From: Rosa chinensis
Lineage: Eukaryota > Streptophyta > Magnoliopsida > Rosales > Rosaceae
DNA length: 64,000 nt
Direction of reading: 5' to 3'
Assembly: GCF_002994745.2 (NCBI RefSeq)
Contig: NC_037090.1
Coordinates: forward strand, 31,788,501 to 31,852,500
Positions 35,676 through 48,600 of this stretch are shown here, piece by piece. The notes under the pieces were generated by a model. The model worked only from the letters and a program-made list of their open reading frames with translations, did no database searches and had not been told where the DNA came from. Position 1 is the first letter of the stretch, and each line of letters starts with the position of its first letter. The translations under genes and the position numbers were made by a program.

Positions 35676-36469
35676 CTTCTTTTTTTGTCAAATAGTTCAT
35701 TCATTCATAGAAACATACAGTACTACAAATATAGATGTGCATAAGAAAGCAAAAGTCCTAGGCCCAAAAGCCCAATAGACAAAAGCTTAATTAACCTACA
35801 TCTACCACAAATAAAAAACTTAGGCCCAAAAGCCCAACAACAACCAAAACAAACCCTAGATCTAGAACCATGTAGAACTGCAGAGAGAAGAGCCGCCATG
35901 GCTGCTGACCGCCTAACTGCAGAGAGGATAACGTCGACCAAGGCTTCACTTCCTGATGCCAGAGGTTTATCCACCATCATTCTCCATACCCGAATAGCCT
36001 GCACAGGAAGGAAAAATGTACCAAAGGACATAAAAACGGCAGTCGTGGTGGTGGAGACCACCGAGCAACACAACTCCACTGGTTCAGCGACGTCCACAAT
36101 CATCGATGGAGTGACGGTTCGGCAGCTATTCTTAAGTGTAGAGTTAGGTGTATAGACCCAGGTCGAGAATCGCTGTGATGGTAGGATTGTGAAAGATGAA
36201 GACGATGGGATAGAAGATGAAAAACGAAGTTGTAAGAGGATGGGAGAAAGGATAGTAGATCTAGGCGTTTGGATAGGAATTGGGATGGAAGAAACAGAAC
36301 AATAAAGAAACTGAGGCATGAGCCTTAGATCTGAGACAAGCTCAAGGAAAACACACCAAAAAGGGTGGAGACACACCACAGAGGGTGGAGGAGACGTTGT
36401 CAACTCTCAAAACTGCAGACGCTGTCGACGGGAGAGGATGGTTAACCTGATGTCGTATAATGACACTAA
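35676..36469 (-). mobile_element. Non-LTR retroposon, 794 bp
   Basis: The 18-mer AAAAGAAGACCAAGACTT occurs at 35658-35675 and 36470-36487. The element ends on the minus strand in a short A-rich tail (35676-35688). Most of its length is one minus-strand frame of 226 codons (36403-35723), rich in Ser, Thr and Val with a Cys-rich end, and no known domain. It could be a LINE deleted between its 5' region and tail, or a retrocopied transcript. Confidence 0.7.
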
Positions 36470-36487
36470 AAAAGAAGACCAAGACTT

Positions 36488-37385
36488 TGAATTGGTAATT
36501 TGGTACAATTTTCATAATCAAGCTTGAAGCATTAGGGATTACGGTTTAGCGTGAATCATTTGTTATTAAGAAAGTTTGCATCTGAAATTTTTCCCAAAAC
36601 AGTTGTTAGAAGTATTTAAGTGTAAGTCCTAGTTGTTATGGGTAACCATGCAAAAATGGGTATTAGAGCCAAAACAATTTAGTGGTCTAGATTGCATCTT
36701 TGGAAATATTATCATAGGGACAAACTCTAGTCTCCCCCGGCCATATTTTCAACGTCAAGAATATTATTGCCTTCTTTGAGCTCTTTGCAATGAGTATGGT
36801 CTGGGATTTTGAAGGTTCTCTTATAAACACATAAGAGACTTTTAGGATTCAACAAAGCATGACTGAGATTTCACATTGCAACTGCCTATTAACATAAACC
36901 TATGAATCAGTTCACATGAACTTAGTTATTAGGCAATTTTCTTAACAACATATCAATGAATTTGTAAATTGGGGGTTCTATGTTCGCCTCACAAGTCACA
37001 ACTGTGCAATTTAGTTGTATAATAAAAGAAAATATCAAAACTTGTTAAACAGTGACAAATATGACCCATGGCCGATACAAGATCTTGTCCCTACTTAAAC
37101 ACTCATTAAGTGTTGATTAACACAAAAAGCATTGATCCAATTAGGTGTGACCGAACCACCCATGTATAAGTTATATTATCTTTTGTCTCTGTTCTCTCCA
37201 ACACGTTCCCTCACGTGCAACCTACACAACTTAGCTATCTTTAGGTATCCAATTCCTACATTGGAAATTGAGACACAAGTCCCACATTAGGTATTAAGTT
37301 CTCTTATAAGCATAGAGAGATTTTAGGATTTCAACAAAGCGTGATTAGATTTCCACTACAGATCAATGAATATAAAATTTCTCAT
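36488..37385. other. RLK upstream remnant and repeats left of the copia element
   Basis: An RLK start fragment begins with ATG at 36656 (MGIRAKTI then stop), matching 57740. About 36965-37040 resembles 56893-56970 on the other side of the copia. A segment with CTCTTATAA, TTTTAGGATT and CAACAAAGC occurs at about 36817 and again near 37298. No working gene is visible. Confidence 0.5.
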
Positions 37386-37621
37386 TGTTCAAGTAAATCT
37401 AGAATATGTGTCTGGCCCAAACTCTAGGTTACTTGACCTAGTCTTAATAGGGTTTTGAATTAGAGATATCCTCGGAGATATTCATAGATATTCGATTAAT
37501 TGTACAATTATCTTTCCTTGTACAACTCTGATTCTATGTCTTGTAATCATCTATATAAAGAAGTCTCTATTATCAATGAAAGTACGACTCAATTATCTCC
37601 CAATTCAGTTTTCCTTAAACA
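37386..37621 (+). repeat. Copia 5' LTR
   Basis: Begins TGTTCAAGTAAATC and ends CCTTAAACA. TATATAAAG at about 37551 is the likely core promoter. The bases directly after it (CGTTATCAGCACGAAGCC) are the presumed primer site. Confidence 0.92.
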
Positions 37622-38269
37622 CGTTATCAGCACGAAGCCCTAACCCTGAAACAAATAGCCAAACCCTGATTCAGGAGGCTAAAACCCTAAATTTGAATAC
37701 AAAACCTTGAAGCCTTTTCTGCCTCCACCTCACCCCTTGAAGCCTTCCACACTAGGAGTCCAGAACTAGCCGGAAATCAACTAAACCAGCCACCGGAAGA
37801 TCCACACCACCAGCAACGCCTTGATTCCAGTTTCCGGGAACAGGAAAAATTCCTCCCGGAACCGGCCTAAAAACTCCCGAACTGCCCACCAGAAACTGCT
37901 GCACCTTGAATCGCCGCCTACCCTTCCACCTTAACTCTTCCTTTGTTCCAGACGAGCCCAGAAGCAAGGCAGGCCAGCCTAAAGGAAAGAAGCTCTCAGC
38001 CTAGAAGGAAAAAAAAGGGAGGAAGCCCAAAGACTCGGCCCATTGCCAGCCAGGCCCACCTCCAGTGCCACGTCAACTCAGCCCGCCACGTTTCCGGCCA
38101 AATTTTCTGGCGACCTATTTCAATGTATTTTTTACTAAAAGTTCCCGTTTTTCGAGTTTTTATTTAATTTCTCTTCTTTTCTTAGGGACTTGCAAACTTC
38201 CTTCTTCTACCCCCCTTTCTTCATCATAGGGGAGACCTAATTAAGCCAAATTATGGGGGTTCGTGATCA

Positions 38270-38308
38270 CTCTAAGTTTGGAGCTTGTTGATTTCTCCAA
38301 ACTTAGAG
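38270..38308 (+). other. 14-bp perfect hairpin in the copia leader
   Basis: CTCTAAGTTTGGAG and its exact complement are separated by 11 bases, about 165 bases before the gag start. Such a stem could serve RNA dimerisation or packaging; that is only a guess. Confidence 0.6.
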
Positions 38309-38474
38309 TTTGTAGAGAATTTATGATTGACCACAAACACATCATTGTTTCAATCTAATCCAATTCCTCTTGGAATCAGATTTCTTGGAAGCGACTACGC
38401 TAAGAAATTTTATATGTTTTGGTGGTAGTCTTTTACGTTCTAAAACTAACCCTAATTTCTTGTTCTCTTTCAAG

Positions 38475-39540
38475 ATGAGTAACCTGAACAGACTGGACTT
38501 CTCTCCATTGGGAACAACTGGCTCTGGATATCACAAGTGGGTTCGTGATGTATGCCAGCATCTCAAGGCCGATAGAATCCGGGGTATGATTCTCGAGCCT
38601 AGCCAGGACGTGCTAACTGTTGAGCAAGCTCAAGCTTTGGAAGAAAATAGAGCAGTCTTAGAAGCAAATAAGGCAAAAGCCATCATCCTAATGACTCGTC
38701 ATATGGATGATTCGCTCCATTACCAGCGTATGAATGAAGAAGACTCTAGAAGGCTGTGGGTCTCACTCGAAGAAAGATTTGGCAACTTTCGTGACTCCCT
38801 GCTTCCTAACCTAGAAGTGAGATGGCATAGCCTCCGCTTTTGTGATTTCAAGTCAGTTCTTAACTACAACTCGGAAGCACTTCACATTAGATCCTTAATG
38901 GACTTTTGTAGAAAGGATATCACAGATGCGATGTTGATTGAGAGGACGTTCTCTACATTCCCCGTCTCTGCATTGATGGTTGCTAAGAACTATTGAATCG
39001 ATACTGCAGGATGGATCACAAGGTTTCATGAGCTCATTGGAGCTATGAATGTCGTTGAAAAGCATGACAACATCCTCATGAAGAACTAAAATTCATGATT
39101 CGTGGAAACATAGCATATTTCAGAATTCAATTATAGTCGTGCCCCTAAGAGAGGGAGCCAAGAGCGAAGCCCTAATCTTAGGAATACTTCTGGGCGTTCT
39201 GGTCCATATAATTGCTCTACTTGGGAATGTAACTGCCAAAATAGGCAACCACGGAACAGAAGAGGTCAACATGGAAAGAGAGAGGGAGGCAACGCCTCTG
39301 ACCATGTTGATAGATCCACCAACACTGAGAGTCATCCTTATGACGCTTTCAGAGCGCCTTAATCAATGGAGACTGAGTACAAATATGTATATTCTCGATG
39401 TGGAGTATCTGGTCATTGGGCACACATTTGTAAAGCTCGTGAAGAAATTGCGACCACCTACAAAGCATATTATGAAGCAAGAGAAGCTCACTATGTGAAA
39501 CAAGAAGATCAAGAAGATAATCTAGAGTGAAGGGTTGAAG
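38475..39540 (+). pseudogene. Copia gag
   Basis: ATG at 38475 (MSNLNRLDFSPLGTTGSGYH). About 173 codons are open with the copia gag core (WVRDVCQHLKADRIRGMI, LWVSLEERFGN). A TGA at 38994 and further stops follow. The zinc knuckle at about 39391-39430 (RCGVSGHWAHIC) has lost its first Cys. Confidence 0.82.
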
Positions 39541-40825
39541 ACTACAAATCTGGTTGGGATCAAAAGATCGCAGATTCTGTTTATGTCTTTATTTTTCCAA
39601 GAGATGTAATAGGGAATTGCCATATACTTTGTAGTAAATGCCATTGGTTTAGTTTTCTTCACATACTTATCCAAAAGTAGTATGATGTTTAGGAAGCTAG
39701 GTTTTGAGATAAGTGGTACTAAAGCGAGCCTTGCTCCACCGACATCTCTCTACTCACCTGGTCATATTTATTTTGGAGTTACCGAAAGAAGTCAAACGAC
39801 TACCTTTGTTTTGCATTAGCTAGCATTTGGATTAGGTTCTCTTAATTAATAGTTAAGAAACAATGATGTACTCCATTGGCTTATGAATAAAATTTCGAGT
39901 TCTTTTCATTATGACTCCATTTTGATTATGAGCATATTACTTTGTGACTATGATGGCTGGGCCATCAGTATTAATTCAAGGATATGGAATAGCCCAAGAT
40001 CCCTTTGCCAAATGGCACCTTGATTAATGTCGCAAAAGCTCTCTACGCTCCTAGGGCCAAACACACCCTATTAAGCTATTCGAGCCAATGGATTCCATGC
40101 GAAAACGCATGTAGAGAATGGAAATGAGTTCCTTTGAAATACCTCTAATAATTACGAACAAATGCGCGTCTTAAAGAAGTTTATGTGTCTCTCTAGTGGA
40201 TTCTATGTCACTATTAGAGCTATTAAATCCAATAAAGTCATGAGATAAGATATCTTGGATTTAGACACATATTGGCTTTGTCATGACATGATAGGTCATC
40301 CTGGTCATGATATGATGATCCGACTACTAAAGACTTCACACAGACATCCATTATTTTGAGCGAAGCGAAGCATGAATCAAAGGTTGACTCCTGGACTAAG
40401 TATGACCGTCGCCGCTGCCCAGGGCACTACCGTCGTCCACCACCAGCCTAGAACTGGACAGTCCCGATCCATAACGCCATGGATGACGTCCATCATGGTG
40501 ATGGCGCCCTAGGTGATGCTACAATCACCAACTTTGCTTCCAATAGCGTTTCAGACGCTCAAGCCCAACCAAATCCTCATTGGTTGCTTTTAAGGCCTCT
40601 TGCTCGTTTTACAAAGCTCGTTGCTTAGAAAAATTAGGACTGAGACCGTCCTATGAAAAGGATATGAAAATACTCATTCTGTTCTTATATAGAGTCTGTG
40701 GGGATTCTGTGGACTAATTCAATCAACTTGCGGACGTTTAAATATCTCATGATGTTGGTTGACACGCAAACACGCTGGTCACATGTTGTGCCATTATCCA
40801 CTTGTAATATGTTTTATGCTACACT
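39541..40825 (+). pseudogene. Copia protease and integrase, N-terminal part
   Basis: Heavily broken. Pieces recognisable in mixed frames are a protease end (GIAQDPFAKWHL at about 39990), a pre-integrase region (about 40260-40345) and the integrase start (SYEKDMKILILFLYR at about 40655). The coding ends where Athila begins and resumes at 53848. Confidence 0.65.
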
Positions 40826-40830
40826 CCTAG

Positions 40831-42928
40831 TGATACGCTAAAAACAAGCGCTCAACTTAACCCTGCAAGATGTAGTCGTTAGCAATATAGAGTAAGCAAG
40901 GATCGTTCGATGCCAAGGATTGAGGGTAACCAATTAATCACAAAGAAAAATAAACTAAGCTAAACTAACAAAGAACACAAAACAAAGAAACTAACTAAAA
41001 GAAAGGAAAACAAACGTAGAATAGGGAAAAGGAGAGAGGAAGCAACGAAATAAAAGAAGAAAGGAAAAAATAAATGTTTTGGGGGTTTTTAAGTTTTACG
41101 AAAATTAAAGGAAAACAAAGAAAGCAATTTCGAATTTTAAGTTGAAAAACAATATGGAGAAGACGTTAGAGACTCGGAAATCCACCACCAATTACTTTCG
41201 AACAATGTTAAGTTAACCTAGTTTCAATTACTAAGGTGTGAACAGAAATCAACCAAGAAACAAGTCGGAGCAGATCATGTCCCTTATTAATGTTTCCCTA
41301 ATTACTTAGTCTACGTGAACGCACAATAGCTAAGCCTATCAAACATGCAATCAAGGTATAGAACGCTATCCTATCAACAACACATATAGTGTCAACATAT
41401 TTGAAGCATTAAGATCTCATGGAAACGATTGATTATAGAGTTGCAGTCTAGTGTGGAACGCCTACCTAGCATGCTCTTCTAGTTGTTTAAAACATCAACT
41501 TTTGTTCAAAGCCTTGCATACTTGTGGATTAGAAAACAAAACGATTAGGTGAATTATTTTCTAAACCTAGCTCCAATTACATGCATAAATCCTATGTTCG
41601 CGACCATAAAACATACACATGCAAAAGTTTTCAATCAATCAGAGATAAACAACCAACCCACACCATAGATCAAGAAACTAAGTTTAATCAAACATATGTT
41701 CTACATAATTGGGGCTTCAAACCTCGCCCCTAACAAAAATAACTAGCCACACATGGTCTTAAATTCAACAATTAAAAGCATGAGTATTCGATTACAAGAG
41801 GATAAAAACCGTAAAGAGCAGAGTATGAGAGCCACGAATTCACTTTTAGGCAGCCTTAGATGCAGGCAATCCTTCAAGATGGGGCACGGCAGGAGCTTGA
41901 TGGAGATGGATGGTGATGTGCACGGTTTTTCCTTCTTGAAGACTTGGGAATTTTTGAGACTTTGTGTGCTAGGGTTAGGAGCAGAAGAGGCGCTGTAGGA
42001 TGGTCTGTCTCAACGTGTTATACTGCTCTATATATATAGAATACACAGCCCTAGTTTCCTTTCCCAATTCTGCTTTGAAAGCCTCTCCTAATTGCTTGAG
42101 GATCACTCTACTTGGTGCATAATTAAATGATTTTCAAGCCTTAGTAATCTTCCCAAAATCTTGAGGAATCATTCTAGGACTCTCCTTCATGTTTGCAGCA
42201 GCAATAACCTTCCAAAAATGCCCCCAAAATTCGTCCACAAAAGATTTCTGCCAAACAGTCCTGTTTCGACTAGGTTTCGATTTCTTACTCTGAAGCTTCC
42301 TTCTTGGACAAGGAACGACTTCGTCTTGACAAGTTTCTGGATGGTTCTTGACTCCCACGTGTTCTATGACATCATATCATCTAGAATGATCGATAACCTT
42401 CTGGAAAAACTCCAAGAAAATCGCCGGAAAAGATCTCTCAAAAAGCTTCGTGAAAAGCTGACAGTTTCTGCCTTATCGGGAAGCATACTTCGACTTTGAT
42501 TTCCTACTGCCTCGTTGATGATTTTGACCTGTTCTTTGGCTGTAGTTGAAGTATAACATCATGTCTTCAAGGATCGCTGGTCCTTTCCTCAAATGTGAAG
42601 CTGGAATGATGCAATAATTTCTCCTCAAAACCGTTCCCAGAAAGCTGATTCTGAAACTGCAGTTTTCTGCTTTGCAGCAACTGTTTTGCACAATGAATTC
42701 CGTGGACTTTCCTTGTAATTTCTGGCCAAATGGTTGATCAAACTTGGTCCTCTGCATCAGTACTTCATGTTTCATGGCTTCGTTGCTCCCTTTCAGCTCT
42801 TATTTCTCTTGAATCACTTCACGAACTACCTAAAAAGAAAACAAAGTTAAAACTGACTTTTTAAAGGAAATAGCTAAAAAAAGTGTAAGGGATTTCACAC
42901 TATATTCGTCGCATTTATGCTCCTATCA
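40831..42928 (-). repeat. Athila 3' LTR
   Basis: Plus strand begins TGATACGCTAAAAAC and ends TTATGCTCCTATCA. Frames inside it are mirrored in the other LTR and are not genes. Confidence 0.95.
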
Positions 42929-42943
42929 AATTCCCCCACACTT
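42929..42943 (-). other. Athila polypurine tract
   Basis: The minus strand reads AAGTGTGGGGGAATT directly before the 3' LTR, the plus-strand primer. Confidence 0.85.
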
Positions 42944-45601
42944 AGCTTTTGCTAGTCCCTTAGCAAAATCAAAACAAAGAAAATAAAACAAGGACTCAAA
43001 ACACAAAACAAACTATGCCTTCAACATTGTTGTCTCAGTAATCTCTTACTTTCATAGCATCAAGATTAGCATGCAACCAAGAATCAATCATAAGTAATTC
43101 AAGAGTTAATTAAAACATATATTCCACATATAAGCATGTAAGACACGGATGTGACAATGGTGATGGGTGGAGCTTAGCATGTATCCAACAAGTATGATTC
43201 AAACCTCACAGGATTCACCACTCTTTCTTCTCTCCGATCAAGGCTAATGCTTAAAAGCTTTTTCACTCAAATATATGTGAGAGATGATAATATTTTCGAC
43301 AAACAAAAAGCTCACACATATAAACAAAGAAAAGCTATGTCGAAATATATGTATATTTTTTTCTTTTACGATCTCATGAAGGATACCAACTACTTGCCGG
43401 ACGGACCAAACCATATGCTCAACTCTTGTAGCCAATCTCCACAGATCAAAGGTTGCCCATCTTAAGGATCAAAGAGGTCTTACTTCAAGGTTGTAATGGG
43501 GCCAAGGTTTAGGGGTTTAAAGAAACGAAAGGGTAAGGAAAAACACAAAGTGTTCTAAAAACTTAGCGGAGCTTTCATTGAAGTATTGAGACATCTTCTT
43601 TTAGTCACCAAGGCATCTTGCAACATTGAACTTCTTGTGTGTCTTTATTAAGAGCCGGATGTCATTGTGTTGGACCCTTGCTTCATTCTAACATTCCTTC
43701 AAACACTTGTGAAATAGGACAAAGACCGAATTCATCGAACTTAGGCCTTCACTTCAAAACAAACTCCTTATCCACAATGGGGGGACTAAAATCCATAAAT
43801 ACTTGCACTCTTTCCTTTTCATTGCCGTTCACTTTTTTTTTCTTTTTTCGGCATACATATATTTTTCTTCTTCTTTCTCATGGACAAGTCTTTGTCCCAC
43901 AGTTATTCTTTCTCATCATCTCTTTTGTAGTGCCTTCAAAAACTTATCTGTCTCATGAATTAGCTCCACTAAATCCTTAGAACAAGGGTAGGGATATAAC
44001 TATACTAAGGTTCAAAGGTTAGGATTTTGAGGGTGATGAAAGAAAAAGGTTTAAATGTAGGCTCAAAGGGGTTAACTAGAGGAGTCCCACGACGGGCACA
44101 AATATGGACACAGGCTATTTTTGGCTATGGTGGAATTTCCTAGGTGCCTTTATCCTTTCCAGAATCAGGGACATGTATTGATAAAAGTTTCAACTAGTAC
44201 AAGAGCAAGTTCTAGTAATCTCTAGAGTCCGTCAAACTTAATCTGTGGCAAGCAGTCAATCAAAGAGAAAGATAATGAGATCACTAAGCATCGCCAAAAA
44301 AATAAGAGTATAATTTTTCAATAAACACTCACAAAGAATGGAAAATAGGCTCAAGTTCTCACAAGGGTTATTATGAATCACACTCATCATCAACATGCTC
44401 ATAATTCTGTACCAAGGTCAACAAAAACCACATCTACTACACATTCATATGCTTTGTATATATCATAATTAACCAAAGAATTATTTTAACATCATCTCAA
44501 TATTGTGATCCTCTTTTATCCATAATTTCAGAGATTAAGTTCATCCTAGACAGTTGAAAGCAACCTAAGACTCGAAAAACAAAACAAAAACAAGAACTAA
44601 AAATGCTAAAAGAAAGAACATAACTAACGAAAGTTTTTTTTTTTTTTTTTTCAAGTAAGACTCAAATTCCCTTCCCCCACACTTGAATCATACATTGCCC
44701 TCAATGTATGGAAAACTAAATCAAACAATGCATAATAGAAGTGTAAAGAAGGGAAATCAAAAAGAAGAAAGGTGAGAAGGTTGATAGAAAAGCTCCCCCT
44801 TGTAGACCTCCCAATGCTCACGACCTTTGGAGATGACAACAAAAGACCCCAACCTCAAGACCATAAGGTCTTGACTTCCTAACGTAAGCTCCGTGCGAAG
44901 TCTTGTTGCATCTTTGGAAACCAGAAGTTTGTGCCGGCAGCCCATGTTCCAGGTTCCATAATGTTTTTATGCAGCTTCAGATGACGATTATACCACTTGG
45001 GGGTGAAAGTGGACATTGCGAGCTTTCTGTGCATATGTGGAACACTTCCTAACTCCAAGCGGTTTGAAAGTTATAGCCCTATAAAGTTAGAGAAAAAACA
45101 GAAATTGGAACAGAAATCCGGGCAAAGTGACCTTTACCCACTCAAACCTTTATTCCGGGAGCATCACTGGGTCAATGGACGAGAGTTTTGGTCTGAAGGT
45201 AGTATACATATAGAGCTTTGAGTCCATGTAAAGAACTCCTCATTTCATCCACGGAAATATGCCCAGTTTTTCTTTTTCTGTGACACAACTGCGCAGTTTT
45301 CTGTTTTCCTGGGCTGACCTTGCTGCATTCAAACTGGAACTGGGAACACATATAAACTCCGAATCCAGTTCTGTAAAAACTTACAGAAACTAGACTCAAA
45401 TATCTTTCGATTCATATATGGCACGTCTTCTGGTCCCTTCTGAGCTAAAAACGGTAGTTGTCGAAAGTAGACGGACTGTACGGTCAGTACTCTGTTTTAC
45501 AGAAGGAACACTTTTCACACCTCTCTACAACTCTATGACCTGCACACAAACGAAAAACATAAAAAGGAACTAAATAGAAAACAAAGAAAGCAAAGAAAAC
45601 A
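42944..45601 (-). other. Athila region between pol and 3' LTR, no env-like ORF
   Basis: 2.7 kb where many Athila elements carry an env-like gene. I see only short frames without a convincing signal peptide and anchor pair. A second purine tract (minus strand GTGTGGGGGAAGGG, at about 44671-44684) followed by a long T run resembles the main one and may be an internal priming site. Confidence 0.65.
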
Positions 45602-45654
45602 TCCCTTGGGTTGCCTCCCAAGAAGCGCTTGGTTTAAAGTCTTCAGCCAGACGT
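45602..45654 (-). other. Conserved Athila post-pol sequence with small hairpin
   Basis: Just after the pol stop the minus strand carries AAGCGCTTCTTGGGAGGCAA, then CCCAAGGG. A similar AGCGC...GGGAGGCAACCC string is, by recall, common downstream of pol in Athila-type elements. TTGGG and CCCAA can pair around a 6-base loop. Role unknown. Confidence 0.5.
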
Positions 45655-45665
45655 AGTGAATGCTT

Positions 45666-48600
45666 TTAATCTATGAGAGGAGGTGTGTCATGAAGGTCTT
45701 CTTCCTCTACGTTGCTCTCCTTAAAGGCTGCGTAGTATGGCTTCAATCGATGGCCATTCACCTTGAACTCATGGCCTGTTTGCTCACTTCGAATTTGCAC
45801 AGCTCCGTGGGGAAAAACGTAAGTAACAACAAAAGGACCAACCCATCGTGAGCGAAGCTTACCGGGAAAGAGTTTGAGACGAGAGTGAAACAATAAAACT
45901 TTTTGGCCTGCTATGAATGTTTTCCCACGAATCATCTTGTCATGAAAGGCCTTAGTTTTCTCTTTATAAATCCGGGAACTCTCGTACGCATCATTACGTA
46001 GTTCTTCCAACTCATTCACTTGAAGCTTTCTATGAATCCCAGCGTCATCTAAATCCATATTAAAGCTCTTCACAGCCCACCAAGCTCGATGTTCCAATTC
46101 CACGGGTAGATGGCAAGCTTTTCCATACACCAACCTAAAGGGACTCATTCCTATTGGCGTCTTATACGCTGTCCGGTACGCCCACAAGGCATCATCTAGC
46201 CTTTGACTCCAATCCTTGCGACTTGGGCTAACTGTTTTCTCCAAAATCTTCTTGATTTCACGATTTGACACTTCTGCTTGTCCACTAGTTTGTGGATGAT
46301 ATGGCGTTGACACCTTGTGTGTCACATTATACTTTCTAAGCAAGGCTTCAATGGATCTATTGCAGAAGTGCGATCCTCCATCACTTATGATTGCTCGAGG
46401 CATTCCAAACCTAGAGAAAATATTAGATCGAAGAAAATCTGCAACAACTTTGGAATCATTAGTCCGGGTGGCTTGTGCTTCCACCCATTTTGAGACATAA
46501 TCCACAGCGAGAAGAATATAAAGAAAACCTTGAGATGAAGGAAAAGGTCCCATAAAATCGATACCCCAAACATCAAAAATTTCAACAACCAAAACATTAG
46601 TTAAAGGCATTTGATTTTTAGGTCCTATGTTTCCGGTTCTTTGGCATCTATCACATGTCATACAAAAAGCATAAGCATCCTTAAATAAACTAGGCCAATA
46701 AAAACCAGATTCCAACACCTTAAGAGCAGTTTTCTTAGAACCAAAATGACCCCCACAATTTTCAGAATGGCAAAATGTCAAGATATGAGTAAACTCCCTT
46801 TCAGGCACGCAACGTCGAATTATACCATCCGCACAAAATTTCCAAAGATAAGGATCATCCCAAACATATTGCCTAGCATTCTTTTTAAGTTTTGCATGCA
46901 TAGAGCTTGACAGCGTGTTTGGAATTTTTTTAGTGACTAAGAAATTGACTATGTCTGCATACCAAGGTTCACTTACCTCAATTCCGAAGAGTTGTTCATC
47001 CGGAAAAGTTTCCATAAGAGGTATGGCGTCCTCACCATGTACAAGGCGGCTCAAATGATCTGCAACAACATTTTCACTCCCCTTTTTGTCCTTAATTTCG
47101 ACATCAAATTCTTGTAGAAGAAGAATCCATCGAATTAGCCTCGGTTTCGCTTCCTTCTTTGAGAGTAAATACTTCAAAGCTGCATGATCAGTATAAATAA
47201 CAACTTTAGTTTGAAGTAAATAAGATCTAAATTTATCCAAAGCAAAAACAACAGCTAATAATTCTTTTTCTGTAGTCGAATAATTCAATTGAGCATCATT
47301 CAAAGTCCGAGAGGCGTAGTAGATGGCATAAGGCTTTTTCTCTTTTCTTTGGCCAAGCACTGCGCCTACTGCATAATCAGAAGCATCACACATGAGCTCA
47401 AATGGTAAGGACCAATCCGGAGGAAGCATGATAGGAGCAGAGGTCAAAAGCTCCTTTAATTGTTCAAACGCAACTTGGCAGTCCGCATTCCATTCAAACG
47501 TCACCTCCTTTTGCAAAAGTCGACAGAGGGGTCTTGCAATTTTGGAGAAGTCCTTGATAAAGCGTCTGTAAAATCCTGCATGTCCAAGAAAAGAACGAAC
47601 CTCTCTCACAGAAGTGGGGGAGGGTAAGTAGCGAACAAGATCAACTTTAGCTTTATCTACTTCTATTCCCCTAGAAGAAACAATATGCCCTAGAACAATA
47701 CCTTGAGCAACCATGAAGTGACATTTTTCCCAATTTAAAACAAGGTTAGTTTCAATGCAACGTTTCAAGATTAATTCTAGGTTTCCTAAGCAATTTTCGA
47801 AGCTATCACCAAAAACACTAAAATCATCCATGAAAACTTCAATTATTTTCTCAATATAATCAGAAAAAATACTGAGCATGCATCTTTGAAACGTACCTGG
47901 GGCATTGCAAAGTCCAAATGGCATTCGACGGTAAGCAAAAGTGCCAAAAGGACAAGTGAAAGTTGTTTTCTCTTGATCCTCTTGAGCTATGCATATTTGA
48001 TTATAACCAGAATAACCATCAAGGAAACAATAAAAAGAATGACCAGCTAACCTTTCAAGCATTTGATCGATGAAGGGTAAAGGGAAGTGGTCTTTCCTGG
48101 TGGTGGCGTTAAGCTTCCTATAATCGATGCAGACTCTATGGCCAGTCACGGTTCTTTGGGGCACAAGTTCATTCTCTTCATTCTTCACGACCGTAATTCC
48201 GGATTTCTTTGGCACAACTTGGACTGGTGAGACCCATTTACTGTCTGAAATAGGGTATATGACGCCACAATCGAGCAATTTGATGACTTCCTTTTTCACA
48301 ACTTCCATCATTGGAGGGTTAAGACGACGTTGAGCCTCTCTAGTTGGTTTGGCACCCTCCTCAAGAAGAATTCGATGCACACAAGTGGTGGGGCTTATTC
48401 CCTTGATGTCAGCTAATGTCCATCCAATTGCAGTCTTGTGTTTCTTTAGCACTTTAACAAGTTCTTCTTCTTGAGATGGCGTCAACTTGGATGAGACTAT
48501 GACAGGCAATGTTTTGTCATCTCCCAAATAAACATACTTCAAATGATCCGGTAATGGTTTGAGTTCAAGTGTAGGGGCCTGAATCACTGAAGGAAGAGGT

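Noticed and set aside
41753..43435. Several 60-110 codon frames in the Athila LTR and spacer
   Set aside because: Those in the LTR recur unchanged in the other LTR, have no domain and overlap each other on both strands. They are chance frames.
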